A DNA stretch of 64,000 bases from the NCBI RefSeq assembly GCF_023221595.1, contig NZ_CP096563.1, positions 2,958,501 through 3,022,500 on the forward strand. Reading direction: 5' to 3'. The DNA comes from Rhodococcus qingshengii JCM 15477 (GTDB taxonomy: Bacteria > Actinomycetota > Actinomycetes > Mycobacteriales > Mycobacteriaceae). The notes under the pieces were generated by a model. The model had not been told where the DNA came from and did not search any database. It worked only from the letters and a program-made list of their open reading frames with translations. The translations under genes and the position numbers were made by a program. Shown here piece after piece: positions 9,356-17,544 of the stretch (positions within the stretch are counted from its first letter, which is position 1; the number at the start of each line of letters is the position of its first letter).

Positions 9356-10411
9356 TCAGGGAAAACCCTGTGCTCGACCGGAAGTCGGAACTGGCGCGGC
9401 ATGCGGGTAGGGCGCATCGAAGTCGCCGTCGAACAATCGCCAGTAGAAGTCGTTCATCCTCGCAGCGACGGGCGCGTGCCGTGTCACGATCGCGGCCACC
9501 TCTGGTGTCACATCACCTGGAATATGACCTGTGGCGCATCGTCGTACGTACTGGTTGCGGGCGACTGGTCCGCCGCTCGTCGGCCTCGGTACCCCGCAGA
9601 CCTCGGTCACCAGCCAGTTGACCAGAAGCATGGCGGCGTAGTCGGCGTCATGAGTGGCGTGGCGCCGGACGAAGTCGTGCTCGGCAGTCGACAGGTCGAA
9701 GTGTGGGGATGTGGCCAGTCCGAAGTCGGTGAGATAGATCCGCTCCATGTCGGTGCGCATGTTGCCGAAATGTCCGTCCATGTGCAGCAACTGTCGATCG
9801 CGCAAGAATGCCACGATCTCCGAAAACTGTCGCTCGACTTCGGCAGCTTTGGCGGACGGGTTGTCTTCCAGCCAATTCGAGATCGGGTGTTCGATGTACT
9901 CGCAGAACAGTACGAGGCTGCACGGCGCAGCGGCAAGCGCTTCGAGACGGGTCCGCACTTCACGGCTGGCGCCGGCGGTGTGAACGGAATCGATGTCGGC
10001 GTGTTCGGCCGCAACGGGCGAACGTCCGGGAAGTATCCGCCAGTGGTAAAGCATTGGGAACGACTGTGTTTCGCCGGCCAGAACGGCATCGGTGACCACG
10101 ATGTTCGCGGCCAGTTCTCGCCAGGCGTTGAAGCTTGGGCCACCAATGCCGTACTGGCAGAACGTCGGCAGATCGAAATGGTTGGAAGTAGAGCCCACCT
10201 CGGCGATTTCCCGCACGCTCAGTGGGATGCGTTTGGTGAATACCGGAACGCCGTTGAGCCTGTTGTCATAGACCCTGATCACTCCTGCGGCGCCACCTAC
10301 GCCGACACTCGAGATTTGAACGGTGTCGACCAGTCGGGCCAGTTCGACATCGTTCTGGGAAGACAGGAACGCCGACAGCTTTCGGTGGCGGTCAATCCTG
10401 ACGTCTGTCAT
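9356..10411 (-). CDS. Protein-kinase-like fold protein
   Basis: Cytoplasmic protein of 351 residues with a reduced protein-kinase pattern. There is a glycine-rich stretch at about 35-45 (SVGVGGAAG), a candidate ATP lysine at K60, a catalytic-loop-like H210-M-D212 with N217 (LLHMDGHFGN), and a D229-F-G metal motif followed by LA. The HxDxxxxN and DFG motifs suggest an active phosphotransferase, but the C-lobe is short and the family is not one I can name. The substrate could be a protein or a small molecule. It stands alone, with the decayed gene directly upstream on the same strand. Confidence 0.6.
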   Translation of the reverse strand: MTDVRIDRHRKLSAFLSSQNDVELARLVDTVQISSVGVGGAAGVIRVYDNRLNGVPVFTKRIPLSVREIAEVGSTSNHFDLPTFCQYGIGGPSFNAWRELAANIVVTDAVLAGETQSFPMLYHWRILPGRSPVAAEHADIDSVHTAGASREVRTRLEALAAAPCSLVLFCEYIEHPISNWLEDNPSAKAAEVERQFSEIVAFLRDRQLLHMDGHFGNMRTDMERIYLTDFGLATSPHFDLSTAEHDFVRRHATHDADYAAMLLVNWLVTEVCGVPRPTSGGPVARNQYVRRCATGHIPGDVTPEVAAIVTRHAPVAARMNDFYWRLFDGDFDAPYPHAAPVPTSGRAQGFP

Positions 10412-10790
10412 TCCACGACTGTGCCACAGGCTCGTCCGGCTTCGATTTCGCGGAGCCGCCTGTCGAAGTCACCGATTCTGGCGGTGTCCTCGTAGTAGTC
10501 CTCTTGCTCGATGATCTTTCCCACTTGGTCCGAACGAGAAGCACTGTTCGATTTCGATAGATGACGGCGCCGTCGGGGCCAAGGGCTCGGTCGTCGAAAC
10601 GGGCGAGCAGGGTCATGCGCCAGAGTGGACCACCGAAATACGCTTCGGTGACCGCGCCTTGAAGCCCCGCATCGACAAATTGTTGGAGAAACGTCTCGAT
10701 TCGGTCCCCATCGCTTCATCTTCGAAGCTTGTCGTGGCATCGAATGCCCTGTCAACGATGTGCCCGGGTCTGCTGCTATCTGACAGAGAA
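10409..10790 (-). pseudogene. Decayed small gene, possibly SnoaL/NTF2-like
   Basis: A coherent protein-like stretch is spread over different reading frames on the minus strand. About 10690-10520 in one frame gives FGGPLWRMTLLARFDD and then GPDGAVIYRNRTVLLVRTKWE. Directly after TKWE the likely continuation KIIEQEDYYEDTARIGDFDR runs in another frame to a stop at 10409. Upstream, an in-frame TGA just before the GDRIETFLQQ segment marks a second lesion. The pattern (strand, Trp/Arg content, YEDT near the end) resembles the C-terminus of SnoaL/NTF2-like proteins. The family call is tentative; the frame disruption is read directly from the sequence. The upstream limit of the remnant is approximate. 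Confidence 0.5.
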
Positions 10791-10798
10791 TTGGATAT

Positions 10799-10813
10799 TG
10801 ACAGTGACTGTCA
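10799..10813. promoter_or_regulatory. Inverted repeat, probable TetR operator
   Basis: Perfect repeat TGACAG-TGA-CTGTCA, 65 bp upstream of the TetR gene. It overlaps a possible -35 hexamer TTGACA at 10798-10803. Position and symmetry suggest autoregulation of the TetR/KstD operon. Confidence 0.5.
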
Positions 10814-10877
10814 CAATAGGTGAGACTCGCATTATCGAGAATGGCCGGATCTCGGCCGAGGCGGGAGGACGTTGCTG

Positions 10878-11498
10878 ATGTCACTACGGGAGAGACAGCG
10901 GTTGCAGGTGCGAGCAGACATTCAACGTGCGGCATTCGATCTGTTCGCGCGTGACGGTTTCGAGGATGTGACCACCGAGCAGATTGCGGCGGCAGCGGGG
11001 GTATCGGCGAGTACGTACTTCCGGCACGTTCGTAACAAGGAGGATCTGCTGTTGGATCCGGTCAGGCAGGGCGGCGCCGGAATCGTGACGCTGCTCGAGG
11101 ATCGCCCGGCATCCGAGTCGGCTGATCTTGCGATCTCGCGGGCAATCCTGGAACGCTCCAATGCTTTCGAGTCCTCGGAGATCGATCAGTGGCGAGCAGC
11201 GTTCCGCACCGCGCCGCACCTGATGGATCGAGTCGCCCTGATCGCGCCCGAGCATCGTGATCGGTTGGTCGAGTTGGTGGCACAACGGATGTACCTCGAT
11301 CCGGAAAATGACAGCCGCCCAGGACTTCTCGTTCATTTGATGTTGGCAGCGGCGGAGTTCGGTTATCGGCAATGGATACGTAACCCTCACAAGCGCGGGG
11401 CATCACTTCCCGTGTGCGTCGAGGGGGCGCTCGACGCAGTTCGGGGATCCCGGTGGCACACGCAGGACGAAGATGACACGAAAGGTCGTGACCAGTGA
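10878..11498 (+). CDS. TetR-family transcriptional regulator
   Basis: Regulator of 206 residues. The N-terminal helix-turn-helix spans about residues 10-55, with DGFEDVTTEQIAAAAGVSAST and YFRHVRNKEDLL being the classical TetR pattern; the rest is a ligand-binding helical domain. I chose the ATG at 10878 over the in-frame TTG at 10872 because GGGAGGAC sits 7 bp upstream. Its stop overlaps the start of the KstD-like gene, so it probably controls its own operon; the ligand may be a steroid-like substrate of that enzyme (inference). Confidence 0.88.
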   Translation: MSLRERQRLQVRADIQRAAFDLFARDGFEDVTTEQIAAAAGVSASTYFRHVRNKEDLLLDPVRQGGAGIVTLLEDRPASESADLAISRAILERSNAFESSEIDQWRAAFRTAPHLMDRVALIAPEHRDRLVELVAQRMYLDPENDSRPGLLVHLMLAAAEFGYRQWIRNPHKRGASLPVCVEGALDAVRGSRWHTQDEDDTKGRDQ

Positions 11499-13246
11499 TG
11501 GACGAGAACTCTCAGGGCGCCGCGCCGCCCGTAGTGGATGTCGTTGTTGTCGGATCGGGGGCTGCCGGCATGTCCGCAGCCATCACCGCAGCCCGCAACG
11601 GACTCTCGACGATACTCGTGGAGAAGTCCGAATACTGGGGCGGTTCGTCGTCCCGGTCCGGGGGCGGCGTGTGGATTCCGGGAAACTCGATACTTCGCCG
11701 CGAGGCACCGAAAGATGATATCGACTCTGCGCGAACATATCTGAAGAGCATTGTCGGAGAGGATGCAGACAGCGACCGAATCGACACGTATCTCGATCGA
11801 GGTCCGGAAGCCCTCGATTTCCTGATTCGTCACTCTGCACTCGAGCTCGAATGGGTGAAGGGTTACTCCGACTACTTTCCCGAGGCACCTGGCGGACGTG
11901 CAAGCGGCCGCTCGTGCGAGCCGCGCCCGTTCGACGCGCGAGCTCTGGGCGACGATCTTGCGACACTTCATCCGCCGTACATGAAGGTTCCGCTCAACAT
12001 GGTTGTCCAACAATCTGATTACCGTTGGCTGAGCACGGGGATCCGGCATTGGCGGGGTCCGGTGCGGATGCTTCGGGTAGGAATGAGATCCCTGGCCGCA
12101 AGAGCTCGGAAGAAGAAGCTGATCGGGCTCGGGCCGGCGCTCATGGCCGAACTGATGCTCGGAGTTCGGGACGCCGGAGTGACGGTGGAGCTCGGGACGA
12201 GGCTTGTGGATTTGGTGACCGACAGTGATCGTGTCGTGGGTGTGCGACTCGAGTCCGGGGGAGTGCAGACCACCATGCACGCTCGATGCGGTGTCATCCT
12301 CGCGTGTGGCGGGTTCGACAACAACGACGACATGCGAGGCGAGTACCAGCGACGGCCGAGTAGCGCGCAGTGGACTCTCGGGGCACCGACCAATACCGGG
12401 GATGGCATCCGTGCAGCTCTACGCGTCGACGCCGCAATTTCGTACATGGACGACGCGTGGTGGGCCCCGTCGATTCCACTGCCCAAAGGCCCGTGGTTCG
12501 CCTTGGCGGAACGCTCGTTGCCTCGCAGCCTCATGGTCAACGCCAGCGGTCAGCGCTTCATGAACGAGTCACTTCCCTATGTCGAAGCGGCACACGCCAT
12601 GTTCGGCGGAAAGTACGGCCGAGGTGAAGGACCCGCTGAGAACATCCCGGCTTGGCTGATCTTCGATCAGACGTACCGTGACCGTTACCTGTTCGCGGGG
12701 GTTCCGGCGCGCAGGCCGATACCTCGGTCGTGGATCGAATCGGGTGCGATCGTGCGAGCTGGATCGATTGCCGAACTCGCTGCCGAGATCGGAGTGCCGG
12801 GCGATGCGCTGTCCGCGACCATCACACGATTCAACAGTCACGCGCGCGACGGAGTCGATCGCGACTTCGGCCGTGGGACAAGCAGATACGACCACTACTA
12901 CGGCGACTGCACCAACAAGCCCAACCCCAGCCTCGGAGAACTCACGAAGGGTCCGTTCTATGCCGCGAAGATGGTGCCTGGAGACCTGGGGACCAAAGGC
13001 GGCATCAACACGGACGCTCGCGCGCGAGCGTTGCGCGCCGACGGTTCGGTCATCGACGGGCTCTATGCAGCAGGTAACACCGGCTCACCGGTGATGGGTC
13101 ATACCTATGCCGGTCCAGGTGCAACTATCGGTCCCGCAATGGTTTTCGGATATCTGGCGGCGCTCGATGCGGTCGGACGATCCCGCGACGGTAGTGAGCT
13201 CGAGACCGAAGGCAGGAATAATGGTTTGGCAGATCGCCGTGGGTAG
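11495..13246 (+). CDS. 3-ketosteroid delta1-dehydrogenase-like flavoprotein
   Basis: FAD-dependent dehydrogenase of the KstD/fumarate-reductase group, 583 residues. KstD enzymes introduce the C1-C2 double bond in 3-ketosteroids. Seen: the FAD motif VVVGSGAAGMSAAITAARNG, EKSEYWGGSSSRSGGGVWIP, the family stretch GQRFMNESLPYVEA carrying the position of a catalytic tyrosine, MVPGDLGTKGG, and the C-terminal GLYAAGNTGSPVMGHTYAGPGATIGPAMVFG split around FAD and the second tyrosine. The start is GTG 11495 (4-bp overlap) or ATG 11498. It could act on another polycyclic ketone. Confidence 0.82.
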   Translation: MMDENSQGAAPPVVDVVVVGSGAAGMSAAITAARNGLSTILVEKSEYWGGSSSRSGGGVWIPGNSILRREAPKDDIDSARTYLKSIVGEDADSDRIDTYLDRGPEALDFLIRHSALELEWVKGYSDYFPEAPGGRASGRSCEPRPFDARALGDDLATLHPPYMKVPLNMVVQQSDYRWLSTGIRHWRGPVRMLRVGMRSLAARARKKKLIGLGPALMAELMLGVRDAGVTVELGTRLVDLVTDSDRVVGVRLESGGVQTTMHARCGVILACGGFDNNDDMRGEYQRRPSSAQWTLGAPTNTGDGIRAALRVDAAISYMDDAWWAPSIPLPKGPWFALAERSLPRSLMVNASGQRFMNESLPYVEAAHAMFGGKYGRGEGPAENIPAWLIFDQTYRDRYLFAGVPARRPIPRSWIESGAIVRAGSIAELAAEIGVPGDALSATITRFNSHARDGVDRDFGRGTSRYDHYYGDCTNKPNPSLGELTKGPFYAAKMVPGDLGTKGGINTDARARALRADGSVIDGLYAAGNTGSPVMGHTYAGPGATIGPAMVFGYLAALDAVGRSRDGSELETEGRNNGLADRRG

Positions 13247-13261
13247 GGTTCTCTTGACAGC

Positions 13262-14944
13262 GTGACCCACCTCAACATCGCCGACGTCGACTACTTTCTC
13301 CCTGATGGTCGGCAACTGCTCAGCGGTGTCAGCTTTCGGGTCGGCAACGGTGCAAAAACTGCACTGATAGGCCCCAACGGGACTGGTAAGACGACGTTGC
13401 TCCGCATTGTCGCCGGAGACGTCGTCGCCGACGAGGGCGCTGTCACTCGATCCGGAACACTGGGCGTGATGCGGCAATTCGTCGGCCAGGTTCGCGACGA
13501 GTCCACCGTGCGCGATCTTCTGTTGTCCGTCTCGCCGGCACGGATCCGGGACGCAGCACTGGCGCTCGATACGGCAGAAAACGCGATGATCGAGCGCGAC
13601 GAGGAATCAACTCAAATGAAGTATTCGCATGCGCTGGCCGATTGGGCCGACGTGGGCGGCTACGAGACCGAAGACTTCTGGGACAAGGTCACTACCGCGG
13701 CTCTCGGTGTTCCCTATGACCGTGCGAAGTGGCGCGCGGCCAACTCCCTCAGTGGTGGCGAGCAGAAACGGTTGGTTCTCGAAGCACTGTTCGCTGGGCC
13801 CGACGACGCACTCCTACTGGACGAGCCGGACAACTACCTCGATGTTCCGGGCAAGCGATGGCTGGAAAAGACGATCTCGGAATCGTCGAAAGTGGTTTTG
13901 TTCGTCAGCCACGACCGCGAACTGATCGCCAACGCGGCCACCCACATCGTGACGCTCGAGCCCGGAATCAGCGGCGCAACGTCGTGGACGCACGGCGCTG
14001 GGCTGGCCAGCTACCACCAAGCCCGCGAGGATCGCAACGCTCGATTCGAAGAACTGCGCCGACGCTGGGACGAGGAGCACGCGAAATTACGTGCCCTGGT
14101 TCTGCGATTGCGTGAAAAGGCCAAGTTCAACGACGGCGTCGCTGCGCGGTATCACGCCTCGCAAACCAGGTTGGCGAAGTTCGAGGAGGCAGGGCCACCC
14201 GAAGCGATTCCACTTCAGCAGAAGGTGACGGTTCGGCTGGCGGGCGGGCGAACCGCCAAGCGCGCGTTGGTATGTCAAGATCTCGAGCTGACCGGATTGA
14301 TGAAGCCTTTCGACACCGAGATCTGGTACGGAGATCGGGTTGCCGTGCTGGGCTCCAATGGATCCGGAAAGTCGCATTTCCTTCGGCTCTTGGCGGGTGG
14401 GGGGACCGATCCGGGGAGCGAGCATCTGCCCGTCGAGGCGCTCGACATCGCGCCGGTCGAGCACGGGGGTAATGCGACGCTGGGTGCCCGGGTACGTCCC
14501 GGATTGTTTGCGCAGACACACTCCAGGCCCGATCTGACCGGAAACACGCTGCTCGAGATCCTGCACATGGGCGACGAACACCGCAGCGGAATGGGACGCG
14601 AAGCGGCGAGCCGCGCGCTGGACCGTTACGGATTGTCCCAAGCTGCGGAACAGAAGTACGACGACCTGTCCGGCGGTCAGCAGGCACGATTGCAGATCCT
14701 GCTCCTCGAGCTCTCCGGCGCCACGATGTTGTTGCTCGACGAACCGACCGACAACCTTGACCTTCATTCGGCTGACGCGCTCGAGCAGGGCATTGCTCAG
14801 TTTGCCGGCACGGTCATCTCGGTCACGCACGATCGCTGGTTCGCGCGCGGGTTCGACAGGTTCCTCGTCTTCGGATCGGACGGGAACGTGTACGAGAGCG
14901 AGTCGCCGGTGTGGGACGAGGCCAGGGTCGAACGAGCGCGCTGA
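13262..14944 (+). CDS. ABC-F family ATPase
   Basis: Soluble protein with two ABC domains and no membrane segments, 560 residues, as in ABC-F ribosome-associated factors. Domain 1 has GPNGTGKTT, LSGGEQKRLV and LLLDEPDNYLD; domain 2 has GSNGSGKSHFL, LSGGQQARLQ and LLLDEPTDNLD. A charged linker rich in Arg/Glu (about 255-320) joins them. Domain 1 has PDNYLD where most ABC-F proteins have PTNHLD. ABC-F proteins either confer ribosomal antibiotic resistance or act in translation; sequence alone does not decide. It starts with GTG 15 bp after the KstD-like gene. Confidence 0.88.
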   Translation: MTHLNIADVDYFLPDGRQLLSGVSFRVGNGAKTALIGPNGTGKTTLLRIVAGDVVADEGAVTRSGTLGVMRQFVGQVRDESTVRDLLLSVSPARIRDAALALDTAENAMIERDEESTQMKYSHALADWADVGGYETEDFWDKVTTAALGVPYDRAKWRAANSLSGGEQKRLVLEALFAGPDDALLLDEPDNYLDVPGKRWLEKTISESSKVVLFVSHDRELIANAATHIVTLEPGISGATSWTHGAGLASYHQAREDRNARFEELRRRWDEEHAKLRALVLRLREKAKFNDGVAARYHASQTRLAKFEEAGPPEAIPLQQKVTVRLAGGRTAKRALVCQDLELTGLMKPFDTEIWYGDRVAVLGSNGSGKSHFLRLLAGGGTDPGSEHLPVEALDIAPVEHGGNATLGARVRPGLFAQTHSRPDLTGNTLLEILHMGDEHRSGMGREAASRALDRYGLSQAAEQKYDDLSGGQQARLQILLLELSGATMLLLDEPTDNLDLHSADALEQGIAQFAGTVISVTHDRWFARGFDRFLVFGSDGNVYESESPVWDEARVERAR

Positions 14945-14961
14945 GATCGAGCAGCCGCTCC

Positions 14962-15609
14962 CTACCTGGGGAGAGGCGGCAGCTCGTTGATCACCGCGCG
15001 AAGGAGGCCCGGATCGCTGCGATCCGATCGAGGCGGGGGACAGCGCGAAAGATCGAGCTGTGTCGGAAAGCGCCACACAACGCGACCTGGATCTACCCTG
15101 TTCACCGCCGAGTACCAGTGGGTGAGGGGCTCGGCGAGCGCCGCGTGAAGCTCGAAATGCCGTCGTCGGCGGCGGGGGTCTCCTTCGCGCTGAAGTAGAA
15201 GCTGCCCCGGTGACGGTATCGAGATGACGGTCAGATCCGCGAAACCCAGTTCGAGGTGCTCGAAAGCTGTCTCGACTGCCGCGAGCTCGTACTCGAATCG
15301 CTCCCGAGGTGCTGCGCCCACCGCAGCGAGACACCAGCTGTAGTGCAGTTTCAGCGGGTCGCTGTCGCAGAGCGCGATACCGGTTCTCGCTTCGAGATCT
15401 TCCGCTTGCGACCATCGCTTCGAATTGACCGTTGTCCAGTAACTTGCCTGCACTTCGAGGTTGGTTCCATCCGGTTCGAACCCGGTGGGCTGATATTCGG
15501 CCACGAATTCCTCGACGACCGATTCATTCGTCATCTGGGCTCGGCACCAAGTGGTCTTGCCGGCGGCGCTGGGTCCTTCTACTGCGATGATCACCAGTTG
15601 ATTCTCCAT
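14962..15609 (-). CDS. P-loop nucleotide-binding (kinase-like) protein
   Basis: Protein of 215 residues with an N-terminal Walker A (VEGPSAAGKTTWCRA), as in small-molecule or nucleoside kinases. The remainder has regularly spaced acidic/aromatic stretches such as ALCDSDPLKLHYSW and a C-terminal basic segment. The ATG at 15609 begins just before the hydrophobic strand leading into the P-loop, so I prefer it to the longer frame. It converges on the ABC-F gene. The substrate is unrecognised. Confidence 0.7.
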   Translation of the reverse strand: MENQLVIIAVEGPSAAGKTTWCRAQMTNESVVEEFVAEYQPTGFEPDGTNLEVQASYWTTVNSKRWSQAEDLEARTGIALCDSDPLKLHYSWCLAAVGAAPRERFEYELAAVETAFEHLELGFADLTVISIPSPGQLLLQREGDPRRRRRHFELHAALAEPLTHWYSAVNRVDPGRVVWRFPTQLDLSRCPPPRSDRSDPGLLRAVINELPPLPR

Positions 15610-15879
15610 AACGATTGGGGCGGTTGGTTTTTCCCGTTGCCAGGAATCTCTTAACATCCCCAGGATCCTCGTTGGCGGTCCGACACGGCCTGTTTCGGTG
15701 CGGTGGGTCACAAAATCACCGTGACGGTTGCCACATAACGGACGGATAACGATCGGTATGGTTGAAGCTCGAATCAATTAGTTGACCTGTGGTTATTGCT
15801 CGAGTTTCGACTGAGTCTGGTACAGCAGTGCCGGAAAACTGCCCCGTGACCAATCCGTGACCATCACCTACGGTCGTTG

Positions 15880-16041
15880 ACAGCCCGAAACTACCGGGCA
15901 AACACCGACCCGCAACTGCGTGCTTCTGCCCCGCGGGTCCGGTACTCCCGAAACCTTCGCGGGGCAGGAGTGAAACAGACGAGTCGATCGACGAGACGTG
16001 AAAGCGTCCGGGCCGACCTCGTCCGCGGTAGCGGAGAGGAT
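15880..16041 (+). promoter_or_regulatory. Structured 5' leader of rpf, possible c-di-AMP (ydaO-type) riboswitch
   Basis: The 439 bp between the divergent P-loop and rpf genes contain no gene. Within it is a perfect 9-bp stem (15927-15935 with 15958-15966) whose 3' side is followed by GGAGTGAAAC. A downstream ACCTCGTCCGCGGTAGCGGAGAGGA segment ends in the ribosome site. The order of a GAAACC-like element, a GAGTGAA element and a final CTCGT/GGTAG element loosely resembles the ydaO class, which is known upstream of actinobacterial rpf genes. Several consensus positions do not match, so the class assignment is weak. Confidence 0.4.
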
Positions 16042-16048
16042 TTACCCA

Positions 16049-16603
16049 ATGACCAGCATCACCTTCAAGCGCGCCCTCGGCGCAGTTGCAACCGCAGGCG
16101 CAGTCGTCGCGATCCCGCTCGCCATGAGCACCGGCACCGCTTCGGCAGCCGGCCACGACTGGTCCGGAGTCGCAAACTGCGAGTCCTCCGGTAACTGGGC
16201 CGCCAACACCGGAAACGGCTTCTACGGTGGTCTGCAGTTCACGCAGAGCACCTGGAACGCATTCGGTGGATCGGGCAACGCTGCCAACGCCAGCCAGGCC
16301 GAGCAGATCCGTGTCGCCGAGAACGTTCTCGCAGGCCAGGGCGTCGGCGCATGGCCCGTCTGCGGTCAGTACCTGACCACCGGCACCACCGCAGGCAACT
16401 ACGAGGCCGCAGCCGCCCCCGTCACCGCTGAGGCTTCCGTCGAGTCGGCTCCGGCAGCAAGCACCGGAAGCGGCAACTACGTGGTCAAGGCAGGCGACAC
16501 CCTGTCGAAGATCGCTGCTGCACACGGCATCTCGCTCGAGAACCTCGCCAGCCAGGTTCCGAACATCAACCTGATCTTCCCGGGACAGTCCCTCTCGGTC
16601 TAG
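16049..16603 (+). CDS. Resuscitation-promoting factor with LysM domain
   Basis: Secreted peptidoglycan-cleaving transglycosylase that promotes growth from dormancy, 184 residues. A Sec signal peptide ends near ASA-AG (about residue 34-36). The Rpf domain follows with DWSGVANCESSGNWAANTGNG, including the catalytic Glu in CES, and FYGGLQFTQSTWNAFGG. After an Ala/Pro linker comes a LysM domain (NYVVKAGDTLSKIAAAHGIS) that binds cell wall. The ATG at 16049 is placed 8 bp after GAGAGGA. A long structured leader precedes it. Confidence 0.92.
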   Translation: MTSITFKRALGAVATAGAVVAIPLAMSTGTASAAGHDWSGVANCESSGNWAANTGNGFYGGLQFTQSTWNAFGGSGNAANASQAEQIRVAENVLAGQGVGAWPVCGQYLTTGTTAGNYEAAAAPVTAEASVESAPAASTGSGNYVVKAGDTLSKIAAAHGISLENLASQVPNINLIFPGQSLSV

Positions 16604-16615
16604 TCTCGTGGCCGT

Positions 16616-17347
16616 TTAGGTCCTCAATGCGTCGAAATTGTCCGGAGCTGATGCAGCCCCGGACAGTTTCGGCGTTTCTGCGTTCGCAATGATCGTTGCC
16701 GCTTCCGTATGGATGGGGTCAAGATCCTGGCGCCACCCAAGAATGTGCAGCGCCGACCCGGCGATGACAGCGGCGTCGGGAATCGGGGTGCCTTCGAGCG
16801 CGTCGGCTCGCGCGCTGATCACACTTTCTACCAGGCGAAACGGAAGCTCGGCCAGGTGCGTTGATGATGGATCGTCAATCGCGTCGAGCACATCCTGGGC
16901 GAGTGCCCGGTATTGCTCGCGAAGCCGATCGCGATCGGCTCGGAACGACATGAACCTGTCACTTCTCAGTTCCGGTAAGAGATAAAGGACGCCGAGGTTC
17001 CACCGTCCGGTGATCAGTTGTGCCGCGTCGATGTACGAAAGTGCGTACAGCTTGACCTCGGGTGCGGTGTCGAGTGGCCTGAGATTCTCCGCGAAGTCGA
17101 GCGCCGGCGTCACGGTGTCGGCGAGAAGTGCAACCAGAATGTCGTCCTTGGTGGCGAAATGGTTGTACAGCGACGCCTGACGCATTCCGACTGCTTCGGC
17201 GATGTGGCGTGTGGACGTCGCGGCGAAGCCTCGGGTGGTGAACAGTTCAGCGGCTGCATCCAAGATCTCCGCCCGGGCAGTGCCACCCGGGCGTCGGCGA
17301 GCGGTCAGGCGGGGTCGTCCGGGGCCGGCGTTGGTCACGCCTTCCAT
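16616..17347 (-). CDS. TetR-family transcriptional regulator
   Basis: 243 residues. The helix-turn-helix lies at about residues 27-72 (TRGFAATSTRHIAEAVGMRQAS then LYNHFATKDDIL), followed by a helical ligand domain. A basic proline-rich N-terminus precedes it; ATG 17347 or the following GTG are both possible starts. The gene is divergent from the permease operon, sharing about 200 bp of control region with an imperfect palindrome at 17490-17507. It is therefore the likely regulator of the permease/UAAP/carboxyltransferase genes. Confidence 0.85.
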   Translation of the reverse strand: MEGVTNAGPGRPRLTARRRPGGTARAEILDAAAELFTTRGFAATSTRHIAEAVGMRQASLYNHFATKDDILVALLADTVTPALDFAENLRPLDTAPEVKLYALSYIDAAQLITGRWNLGVLYLLPELRSDRFMSFRADRDRLREQYRALAQDVLDAIDDPSSTHLAELPFRLVESVISARADALEGTPIPDAAVIAGSALHILGWRQDLDPIHTEAATIIANAETPKLSGAASAPDNFDALRT

Positions 17348-17489
17348 AGTGGCAGGCTGCGGCCTTACGTGCGGGATGGCCGCCGCTGTGAGCATTCGGT
17401 CACGTGCTCGAAACGTACTCAACGAGCCTGTTACAGAATCAGGCGAATCGTATACGCGGGCGTCACCTGCGGCGAGTGGATTTCACGAA

Positions 17490-17507
17490 AACTATCAATC
17501 GACAGTT
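17490..17507. promoter_or_regulatory. Imperfect palindrome, candidate TetR operator
   Basis: AACTATCAATCGACAGTT matches its reverse complement at 14 of 18 positions and lies 38 bp upstream of the permease TTG start, in the region shared with the divergent TetR gene. Assignment is by position and symmetry. Confidence 0.4.
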
Positions 17508-17544
17508 ATTCGCCTCTGAATCGCTTCGCCGAAGGAGTACGCCG

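Noticed and set aside
17449..17456. CGTATACG palindrome upstream of the permease
   Set aside because: Eight bases only, no matching neighbour site, and the longer 17490-17507 element fits an operator better.
17348..17544. ykkC-type guanidine riboswitch before the permease operon
   Set aside because: No recognisable ykkC core sequences; a TetR site explains the region more simply.
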